Shown here: piece by piece, positions 34,601 through 46,600 of the stretch
Numbering within the stretch: the stretch's first letter is position 1
How the letters are laid out: every line of letters begins with the position of its first letter
Source: Amphiduros pacificus
Lineage: Eukaryota > Annelida > Polychaeta > Phyllodocida > Hesionidae
NCBI GenBank assembly: GCA_949316495.1
Contig: OX439009.1
Location: forward strand, 34,970,155 to 35,034,154
DNA: 64,000 nucleotides
Direction of reading: 5' to 3'
Translations under genes and position numbers: made by a program
Notes under the pieces: generated by a model
Told to the model about the DNA's origin: nothing
Seen by the model: the letters and a program-made list of their open reading frames with translations, nothing else
Database searches by the model: none

Positions 34601-37600
34601 ATATAAAGATAGCTGGATGAGGCCATATAAAGATAGCTTGATGAGGCCATATAAAGATAGCTTGATGAGGCCATATAAAGATAGCTTGATGAGGCCATAT
34701 AAAGATAGCTTGGTCAGGCCATATAAAGATAGCTGGATGAGGCCATATAAAGATAGCTGGATGAGGCCATATATAAAGATAGCTTGGTCAGGCCATATAA
34801 AGATAGCTTGGTCAGGCCATATAAAGATAGCTTGGTGAGGCCATATAAAGATAGCTGGATGAGGCCATATAAAGATAGCTTGATGAGGCCATATAAAGAT
34901 AGCTGGATGAGGCCATATAAAGATAGCCGGATGAGGCCATATAAAGATAGCTTGATGAGGCCATATAAAGATAGCTTGGTCAGGCCATATAAAGATAGCT
35001 TGGTCAGGCCATATAAAGATAGCTTGGTCAGGCCATATAAAGATAGCTGGATGAGGCCATATATAAAGATAGCTTGGTCAGGCCATATAAAGATAGCTGG
35101 ATGAGGCCATATAAAGATAGCTGGATGAGGCCATATATAAAGATAGCTTGGTCAGGCCATATAAAGATAGCTTGGTGAGGCCATATAAAGATAGCTTGAT
35201 TAGGCCATATAAAGATAGCTTGGTCAGGCCATATAAAGATAGCTTGGTCAGGCCATATAAAGATAGCTTGGTGAGGCCATATAAAGATAGCTTGATGAGG
35301 CCATATATAAAGATAGCTTGATGAGGCCATATAAAGATAACTTGATGAGGCCATATAAAGATAGCTTGGTGAGGCCATATAAATTTAGTTTGGTCAAGCC
35401 ATATATAAACATGGTTGCCACAGGTCAGGAAAAAAAAGAAGTTTTTTTAAGGTCAGGGAATTTAAAGATTTATCAGAGAAATTTGAATTTTTTAAATTTG
35501 TGAGAGAAAACTGAGTTTTGTTAAATGACTTCATACTGCAAAATGTATCATGTGAAATACATAAAAAATCATGGCTATGTCATCTTTTTCTTCAAAACAC
35601 TTCAATTTTCTATCACATGAGTGATTAAAATACACTCTTGGCCACATTTCATTATACCTATAGTTCACAGACCATGCATTTCAAAGGATGCAAAGATATT
35701 AGCAAGACTTTTTCTTCCTCTTGCATCAATATTGCCTGACACTTGCAGCAATCTAATGATTTCTAATGCTTCTCCAATCATAGACTCTTACAATATACGG
35801 TATCTCAGGTTCTCAGTACTGTATACAGACAAATTTTCACGACCTTTTTATTTTCGCGTTAATTCGCGCCAGGACGTCATTCGCGAAATTAAATGGACGC
35901 GGAATTGAAGAGGGGACTCTCCCGGTCATTTTGATACCAAGCATGACCATATTGACCCAGTGACAGCTGAGATAATCGATGTTTTAGGAGCCCAAAATTT
36001 GTACCAGATGCCTGAATTGCTGGTCCTGATTAACAAAAATAAAATGTTTCTTCATGTCAGTTATGATTTAAACAGAATTACCTTGTATATGAAGCACAAA
36101 ACAGTTGACAGCTCAAACAGCTGATCGCACATTTCACTGTAATTCAAAAATTTTAGCAAATTTCAAACTCGATTTTCTCTGCTTCTAAACAAGATATCAA
36201 CAAGCGGATTTCGTGTGCAGATTCTGTAAAATCCATAGATTTTAGAAATTCAAAATTTGTGAAAATAAAACGGCGCGAACCTGTCGAAAACGGCGATGGC
36301 GCGAAAATAACTAGGCGCGAATTTTTCTCTGTATACAGTATATTTTAATTGTTACTGGTTAAAATTAAAATTGCAATCACTAAAATTTGCCACATGTATT
36401 TATTTATGACAAAATTTAACAATTATCACCCGTCCTCTCAATGGTACAATAGTGATGCAGTAAAATCTTAAGATTGCATCAAATAGATTTATCAAAGTGA
36501 ATCAGATAGCAAGGACTAAATATGATCTTTTTATAACTGCAGATTTCAGCTTATGTAGAGGCATTTACAGGCCCCAACATAATGGCGATGCATACTATGC
36601 TCATCAACAAGCCGCCAGATCCCGGTTGGTACATACTTCTTATGATTTTCAATCTTTATGCATAACATCACAGACCTTTATTTTATCAATCTCACTGCAT
36701 ATCTTTGAAAACTTTTTGTAAATGAAGACATTTAGATTTATGTTTATTTGACATGGTGTACTTTTTTCTGTGAAAGATTAAGGTATCTCATTTTATCCAT
36801 CTGTGCATCATAATTTAGAGCAAAGAATATATTTGCATGGACTGTGTAATTGGCCTGATTTTGAAATTTGTCATCACTGCTAAGAAGACAGCATAAGAGC
36901 ATAGGAGCATAGCAGACACTGTCAAGACTTCATATCTGCCCTTCAATAAATGTGTGTTTGTAGTGTGAAGCATATGTTACACACCCAGCATTGCTGGTTT
37001 CCTCTCTCATGACCCTCTCCTAGCACCCATAGAGCCTGTTGGTGTTCAAACTCATTACACACTATTCTTCATTGAGCTGTATATTATATTACACATTATT
37101 ATTCATTGAGCTGTATATTATATTACACATTATTCTTCATTGAGCTGTATATTATATTACACATTATTCTTCATTGAGCTAGCACTGTATATCATAGTAC
37201 GCATTATTCTTCATTGAGCTAGCGCTGTATATTATATTACACATTATTCTTCATTGAGCTAGCACTGTATATCTTATTACGCATTATTCTTCATTGAACT
37301 AGCACTGTATATCTTATTACGCATTATTCTTCATTGAACTAGCACTGTATATTATATTACACATTATTCTTCATTAATCTAGCACAGTATATCTTATTAC
37401 GCATTATTCTTCATTGAGCTAGCACTGTATGTTATATTACGCATTATTCTTCATTGAGCTAGCACTGTATGTTATATTACGCATTATTCTTCATTGAGCA
37501 TTATTCTTCATTGAGCTAGCACTGTATGTTATATTAAGCATCATTCTTCATTGAGCATTATTCTTCATTGAGCTAGCACTGTATGTTATATTAAGCATCA

Positions 37601-40600
37601 TTCTTCATTGAGCATTATTCTTCATTGAGCTAGCGCTGTATATTATATTACACATTATTCTTCATTGAGCTAGCGCCGTATATTATATTACACATTATTC
37701 TTCATTGAGCTGGCACTATATTATATTACACATTATTCTTCATTGAGCTGGCACTGTATATTATATTACACATTATTCTTCATTGAGCTAGTGCTGTATA
37801 TTATATTACACATTATTCTTCATTGAGCTAGCGCTGTATATTATATTACACATTATTCTTCATTGAGCTAGCGCTGTATATTATATTACACATTATTCTT
37901 CATTGAGCTAGTGCTGTATGTTATATTACACATTATTCTTCATTGAGCTGGCACTGTATATTATATTACACATTATTCTTCATTGAGCTAGTGCTGTATA
38001 TTATATTACACATTATTCTTCATTGAGCTAGTGCTGTATGTTATATTACGCATTATTCTTCATTGAGCATTATTCTTCATTGAGCTAGTGCTGTATATTA
38101 TATTACACATTATTCTTCATTGAGCTAGCACTGTATGTTATATTACACATTATTCTTTATTGAGCTAGCACTGTATGTTATATTACGCATTATTCTTCAT
38201 TGAGCATTATTCTTCATTGAGCTAGTGCTGTATATTATATTACACATTATTCTTCATTGAGCTAGCACTGTATGTTATATTACACATTATTCTTTATTGA
38301 GCTAGCACTGTATGTTATATTACACATTATTCTTCATTGAGCTAGCACTGTATGTTATATTATGCATTATTCTTCATTGAGCATTATTCTTCATTGAGCT
38401 AGTGCTGTATATTATAATAAACATTATTCTTCATTGAGCTAGCGCTGTATATTATATTACACATTATTCTTTATTGAGCTAGCACTGTATGTTATATTAC
38501 ACATTATTCTTCATTGAGCTAGTGCTGTATGTTATATTACACATTATTCTTCATTGAGCATTATTCTTCATTGAGCTAGTGCTGTATATTATATTACACA
38601 TTATTCTTCATTGAGCTAGTGCTGTATATCATATTACACATTATTCTTCATTGAGCTAGTGCTGTATGTTATATTACACATTATTCTTCATTGAGCTAGC
38701 ACTGTATGTTATATTACGCATTATTCTTCATTGAGCATTATTCTTCATTGAGCTAGTGCTGTATGTTATATTACACATTATTCTTCATTGAGCTGGCACT
38801 GTATGTTATATTACGCATTATTCTTCATTGAGCATTATTCTTCATTGAGCTAGTGCTGTATATTATATTACACATTATTCTTCATTGAGCTGGCACTGTA
38901 TGTTATATTACGCATTATTCTTCATTGAGCATTATTCTTCATTGAGCTAGTGCTGTATGTTATATTACACATTATTCTTCATTGAGCTGGCACTGCATAT
39001 TATATTACGCATTATTCTTCATTGAGCATTCTTCTCTGAGCTAGCACTGTATATTACATCAATGTGTGTTTGTTTATTATTGCAGGCACCAAGAGCTCGC
39101 GTCATCCTCTCCATCAGGACCTGCACTACTTTCCATTCCGCTCAGCAAATCGCATTGTCTGTGCATGGACTGCCATGGAGAAAATAACACGAGAGAATGG
39201 ATGCTTGGTGGTGCTACCTGGTACCCATAAAGGGGAACTACTGGCGCACGGATACCCAAAATGGGAGGTCAGCACAGATGTTCTATATTCATGTAAAACT
39301 CCATACTTTTGAAGGAGCTAAAAATCTTCACTTAATGCATAATGAAAGTTGTCTGGAATTTACCACATAGGTTCTCTGATGGAGTTTAACCGAGTACAGG
39401 GAATTGTGGAAAAAGCTTCCTTTTTATCTTTAAATTGCAGACCATTCAGGAAAAGATTTTAAGAGGGTTGGATTCCAAACTGTTGATATTGCTGTTATTT
39501 TGTTTTTGGAAAATCTTCCCTTCATTTTAAGAATGATATGAGAGTTGGACATTGTAGTAAATTTCTCATAAGTCATTCCTGTAATAACCTTGCTCTTCTT
39601 GGTATGTTATTCAGGGAGGTGTGAACAAGATGTACCATGGCATCCAGGACTACAACCCAAGCCAGCCAGTGGTGCACCTGGAGATGGAAGAGGGAGACAC
39701 TGTCTTCTTCCATCCAATTCTCATCCATGGCTCTGGAACGAACCGGACTAAGGGCTTCAGAAAGGTAAGAATCCGTGACAGGCAAGAGGCATGAGCATAA
39801 CTCATACCAAATATCTCTTGACTCCAAATTTATGTTTAGTCATGTATGAATGTGAGCAGAGAAAGTCACCCAGAAGAGATATGTTATTAACTACTTTGTT
39901 TTATATATGGTCACTTGTATGCAGGACCAAACAGATGTTTAAACTGGACAGTTTATTAATATATTTTGTAATATGTTGGATGGTTAAATGGACATGTGCA
40001 AGTAGTGTCCAGTCTAAATAAAGTAACAACTTGTTACATGTGACTAAATAGATTGTCATTATGGTGTCTGTTTTGGAGGCTATTTCATGCCACTATGCAG
40101 CTAGTGACTGTCATTTTGTTTTCTGTTTTAGAGGCTACATCATGTCCCTATGCAGCTAGTGACTGTCATTTTTAGCTCTGCTGAGCCTTAAGCTCGCAGA
40201 GCTTTAGGAGGGGGAAAATGTCTGTCCGTCCGTCTGTCCGTCCGTCTGTCAACATTTCTTTAAAAATCTTCTTCTCCAAAACTACCAGTACTACATCTTT
40301 CATATTTTATATAGATTCCTTCAAATCTTAGTGATGTCACCATTGACCTTAGTGCAGTGACCTTGAGGTCACAAATTTTGTACTGAGCATATCTCAGTAA
40401 CCACTTATTACAGGATATTAAAACTTGGTATGCAGAAATGTCATATGTTAAAGCTGTGCCTTGTCATACAATTTTAGTCATGTGACCTTTGACCTTGACA
40501 CATTGACCTTGTATTCAAAATTTGTGAACATGCTACATCGCAACCATCAGAAGTGAATAAAAAACACTTCATATCTGTTATATACTAATACTTAGTAACT

Positions 40601-43600
40601 ATGTTTAAAAATCTTCTCCTCCAAAACTACCAGTAATATTTGTTTCATGTTTAATACAGAGGTAGATAAAGAGTTGAAGATTCAGATTCCTTCAAATCTT
40701 AGTGATGTCACCATTGACCTTAATGCAGTGACCTTGATGTCACAAAATTTGTAAGGAGTATATCTCAGCAACTACTTATAAGAAGAAATTAAAACTTGGT
40801 ATACAGAAATGTCTTAGGTCATAGCCGTGCCTCATCATACTTTCTTAGTCATGTGACCTTTGACCTTGACACAATGACCTTGAATTCAATATTTATGAGC
40901 ATGCCACATCATAACCATTAGAAGTGAATTAAATGCACTTCATATCTTTTATATACCAACACTATTTTATAGAGAGCTAGATAGAGAGTTGAAGATTTAG
41001 ATTCCTTCAATTCTCAGTGATGTCACCATTGACCTTAGTGCAGTGACCTTGATGTCACAAATTTTGTAAGGAGCATATCTCAGCAACCACGTACAAGAAG
41101 AAATTAAATCTTGGTATACAGGAATGTCTTATGTTAAAGCTGTACCTCGTCATACAATTTTAGTCATGTGACCTTTGACCTTGACACATTGACCTTGAAT
41201 TCAAAATTTGTGAACATGCCACATCATAACCATTAGAAGTGAATTAAATGCACTTCATATCTTTTATATACCAACACTATTTTATACAGAGCTAGATAGA
41301 GAATTGAAGATTTAGATTCCTTCAATTCTCAGTGATGTCACCATTGACCTTAGTGCAGTGACCTTGATGTCACAAATTTTGTAAGGAGCATATCTCAGCA
41401 ACCACTTACAAGAAGAAATTAAATCTTGGTATACAGGAATGTCATGTTAAAGCTGTACCTCGTCATACAATTTTAGTCATGTGACCTTTGACCTTGACAC
41501 ATTGACCTTGGATTCAAAATTTGTGAACATGCCACATCACAACCATCATAAGTGAATAAAAAACACTTCATATCTGTTATATACTAACACTATGTTTAAA
41601 AATCTTCTCCTCCAAAACTACCAGTAATATTTGTTTCATATTTAATACAGAGGTAGATAGAGAGTTGAAGTTTCAGATTCCTTCAAATCTTAGTGATATC
41701 ACCGTTGACCTTAATGCAGTGACCTTGATGTCACAAATTTGGTAAGGAGTATATCTTAGCAACCACTTATTAGAGAAAATTAAAACTTGGTATACAGAAA
41801 TATTTTAGGTCATAGCTGTGCCTCGTTATAATTTCTTAGTCATGTGACCTTTGACCTTGACACATTGACCTGTGTATGTATGTATATATGTCTGTAGCGA
41901 ACATCCTTGTCATCGCGATAACTTGAGAACAAATGATGGCAGCTTCATGAAACTTGACACACATAAGCATCTGGTAAAAACCTCGGACGAGTTCGATGGA
42001 CGGCAACCTTGACCTATTTTTCAAGGTCACAGGGACAATTATATGAAATCCCAAGAATTGCAATAACTTAAGAACAAATGATGGCAGCTTTATGAGATTT
42101 GACACACATAAGCATCTGGTAAAGACCTCAGATTTTTTTCTATGAAACATGACCTTCATCTACTTTTCAAGGTCACAGGGACAATTATTTGAAATCATCC
42201 TTGTCATCGCGATAACTTGAGAACAAATGATGACAGCTTCATGAAACTTGACACACATAAGCATCTGGTGAAAACCTCGGACGAGTTTGATGGACAGCGA
42301 CCTTGACTTATTTTTCAAGGTCACAGGGACAATTATGTGAAATCCCAAGAATTGCAATAACTTAAGGTCTATAATCCACAATGAAAAACTGGGACAGACT
42401 TTTTTTTTTTGGACTTAAATGTGTTCAAAGTAATGTTATTTGTTAATTTAGCACAGAAAAAGTAAACTTAACCAGCTAGTCTTAAATTTTTATTATTTAA
42501 ATTGAACCCGTTTAACTGTAGTTAAAACGGGTTTGACTCAGTTTTTGCAGCTGGCCACTTATATGAAGTATTCATATTTTCTTTATTTATGCCACCCAAA
42601 GAATAATCAAGCTTTTTTGGGACATTTTAGATATAATCATGGCATAAAATATGAATTATCACTAAAAGATTTGGGTATTTAAAAATCTCACGCAAACGAG
42701 TTTGTCCGCCATGTGTGCCGAAGGCAGTTACGTAAATACACGAGACCACACAAAGTTCTCTCCAGACGCTTCAAACTGATTGTGGATTATAGACCTTAAG
42801 AACGAATGATGGCAGCTTTATGAGATTTGACACACAGGGACAATTATTTGAAATCATCCTTGTCATCGCGATAACTTGAGAACAAATGATGACAGCTTCA
42901 TGAAACTTGACACACATAAGCATCTGGTGAAAACCTCGGACGAGTACGATGGACAGCGACCTTGACCTATTTTTCAAGGTCACAGGGACAATTATGTGAA
43001 ATCCCAAGAATTGCAATAACTTAAGAACGAATGATGGCAGCTTTATGAGATTTGACACACACATAAGCATCTGGTGAAGACCTCAGAATATTTTCTATGA
43101 AACATGACCTTCATCTACTTTTCAAGGTCACAGGGACAATTATGTGAAATCATCCTTGTCATCGCGATAACTTGAGAACAAATGATGACAGCTTCATGAA
43201 ACTTGACACACATAAGCATCTGGTGAAAACCTTGAATGAGTTCGATGGACGGTGACCTTGACCTATTTTTCAAGGTCAAAGGGACAATTATGTTAAATCC
43301 CAAGAATCACAATTACTCAAGAACGAATGATGGCAGCTATATGAGATTTGAGCATCTGGTAAAGACCTCAGATTTTTTTCTATGAAACATGACCTTCATC
43401 TCCTTTTTCAAGGTCACAGGGACAATTATGTGAAATCAACCTTGCCATCGTGATAACTCAAGAACAAATGATGGCAGCTTCATGAAACGTGACACACATA
43501 AGCATCAGGTAAAAACTTCGGACGAGTTCAGTGGATGGCGACCTTCACCTACTTTTCAAGGTCACAGGGACAATTATGTGAAATCATCCTTGTCATTGTG

Positions 43601-46600
43601 ATAATTCAAGAACAAATAATGGCAGCTTAATTAAACTTGACACACATAAGCATCTGGTGAAAACCTCGGACGAGACCGATGGACGGTGACCTTGACCTAT
43701 TTTTCAAGGTCACAGGGACAATTATGTGAAATCCCTAGAATCACAATAACTCTAGAACAAATGATTTGACACACATGAGCAACTGTTGAAGACCTCAGAC
43801 ATTTTTCTATGGAACATGACCTTCACCTACTTTTCAAGGTCACAGTGACAATTATGTGAAATCCCTATCATTGCTATAACTCGAGAACGAATGATGGCAG
43901 CTTTATGAGACTTGACACACAAAAGCATCTGGTGAAGACCTCAGTGAAGACCTTCACCTACTTTTTAAGGTCACAGGAACAATTATGTGGTGCGGTGACG
44001 TTTTGTTCACTAATATTGTGTGGAGCGAATGTTGTGCAATAAGTTACCAGGGCTAAGGGTTGATGCATCTCTGATGCCTATGTTTTGAAATGTTTTTGAA
44101 CATTTATTCCTAAATGATCATTTAAATCCTTTTCAAGAGCAGAATTGAGCAGATAGTGATTTTGACCAATCAAAATGCATGTTACATATCAAATTTGGCC
44201 CCAACTTGTTCTTGATTCTCATTGGCTATGTTATTTAAAATGGCAGCCCCCTTGACAACTTAGTGATAGCTATTAGATTTTTGAAAAAATCACAAATTTT
44301 GTGCATGAAATATTGCATTGGTAACATGATAATGATTATTATTTGCAAAATATTAATGAATATCTCATCAAAACTGAATTGGGATCTTGTATGGAAAATC
44401 ATAACCTGTTGCTTATTGCACTTTATCTCAGTTCATGTGTTTTCATTCAAGTCAGCAGAGCTATCAACCCATGGGGTTATGTTTTATTATGTCTGTTTTA
44501 TAGGCTATTTCATGCCACTATACAGCTAGTGACTGTCATTTTTATGTCTGTTTTGGAGGCTATTTCATGCCACTATGCAGCTAGTGACTGTCATTTTGTT
44601 GTCTGTTTTGGAGGCTACGTCATGTCCCTATGCAGCTAGTGACTGTCATTTTGTTGTCTGTTTTGGAGGCTATTTCATGCCACTATGCAGCTAGTGACTG
44701 TTATTTTGATGTCTATTTTGCAGGCTATTTCATGCCACTATGCAGCTAGTGACTGTCATTTTGATGTCTATTTTGCAGGCTATTTCATGCCACTATGCAG
44801 CTAGTGACTGTTATTTTGATGTCTATTTTGCAGGCTATTTCATGCCACTATGCAGCTAGTGACTGTCATTTTTATGTCTGTTTTGGAGGCTATTTCATGC
44901 CACTATGCAGCTAGTGACTGTCATTTTGTTGTCTGTTTTAGAGGCTACGTCATGTCCCTATGCAGCTAGTGACTGTCATTTTGTTTTCTGTTTTAGAGGC
45001 TATTTCATGCCACTATGCAGCTAGTGACTGTCATTTTGATGTCTATTTTGCAGGCTATTTCATGCCACTATGCAGCTAGTGACTGTCATTTTGATGTCTA
45101 TTTTGCAGGCTATTTCATGCCACTATGCAGCTAGTGACTGTGATTACATTGATGTGATGGGCACCACACAAGAGAGTCTGTCTCAGGAAGTCTTGCAGGT
45201 TGCAGAAAGGAGACTTGGCAAGGAGATTGCCAAAACGTTGGATTACACGGTATGTATTAATTAGTAGTTATTACACCGTTGGTAACACATACACTGTTAC
45301 TTTTCACATATAGTATAAGAGTACATATTGCAGATTGATCCTTTGATTGTTTTGGTTGCTAAGCACCAATGATTAAGTAGGACTGAGAGCAATAATAGAT
45401 ATTTCTCTTAAGAGTAGGATGATGATCAGGTCTGATTGTCAATCAAGTGTCTGAGGAAATGAACTTTCATCCTGTAATTTGCTTGTCCCCCAGCCAACAA
45501 AGCAGCAAGGGAGTTGAAAGTGGGTTCTGCCTGTACTTTTATCAGTCCCCAAGTAAATTTATGCATCCCTCCAAAAACATGCTTATTGACTTGCTAAAAC
45601 CAAGTCAATTGTTCTGATTGCTTTAACCTTAGAAATCGCTCTGTCTTTGTCTATTCTGGTGTGTGTGTGTGTGTGTGTACATGTATGTACATGTACATGT
45701 ATGTGTGTTTGTGAGCTCTTTTCCTTGCTAGGCAACCATGAATAAGTCAGGCAGTGATCACATCTCCACCTTATCACTTTATAAAATCATTCATTTGGTT
45801 GCCAGCAGTCATCTCACACATTTCATTTCTTGTAAACGTTGTGATGATCAAATTTCACCTCAAAGAATGAATCATGACATCTGTCTCTGTCAGTCCGAAA
45901 TATTATTACATAGAGAGTGTAACATTTTGGGAAAACCCCTAGCCCAGCGTCATGGAGTCGGAGGGAGATTTTACAGATAGTGATGTTCAACAAGTGTTTC
46001 TGACATAATAGAGGTCCAAAGTTTATGTGGATCATCTGAGGATGAAAGGAGTGGGTCTGAGCCATCTTCAGGCTGCTTTATTGAGCAGGGTAAAGTTCAG
46101 GGATGGCAATTTGACCCCCCCCCCCCCCCCCCCCCCCCCCACACACACACACGACAAACCAGACTTGTAGCCCGCAAAGCGTGATTGAGAAGAGTCTGAC
46201 AGTGGGGATGATCTTCAACAAATCAAAATAGTATAGTAGTGAGATCCCATCCTGAGCATGTGTGTTGTGTGCAATACAAGGGACCGTATTTACTCAAATA
46301 TACGACGAGGTTTCCGTCAGTTAATGTTGGGGGGGGGGGGGGGGAGGTCATCTTATACACAAGAGCAACCTTTGGGTGGTGATTTACAGCAAGAATAATT
46401 GATTTTATCAACGTGAAAAGTAAATAAACTTCGCTTTTACTGTCCAGATACAAACTACCATAATAGTGATATAATTAATATCTTTGGCTTATAATACACA
46501 TAGAAATATTTTACCACGTTTCAACAGTAATCCGCCTTCATTTAATAAGTGTAAATTATGCAAAAGTCAGAGAAAATGGGAGTTTAACAATGTTTAAATA

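Noticed and set aside
31348-35503. Many open frames of 60-340 codons in the 24-bp array, and those in 106-1770
   Set aside because: A 24-bp period keeps frames open as 8-residue repeats on both strands at once. There is no unique N- or C-terminus, and the array lies inside a PHYH intron or a satellite.
44343-45264. Separate small genes encoding [11 protein letters not shown]-type peptides
   Set aside because: These frames are the pseudo-exon copies of PHYH exon 7. Only the last belongs to a real exon.
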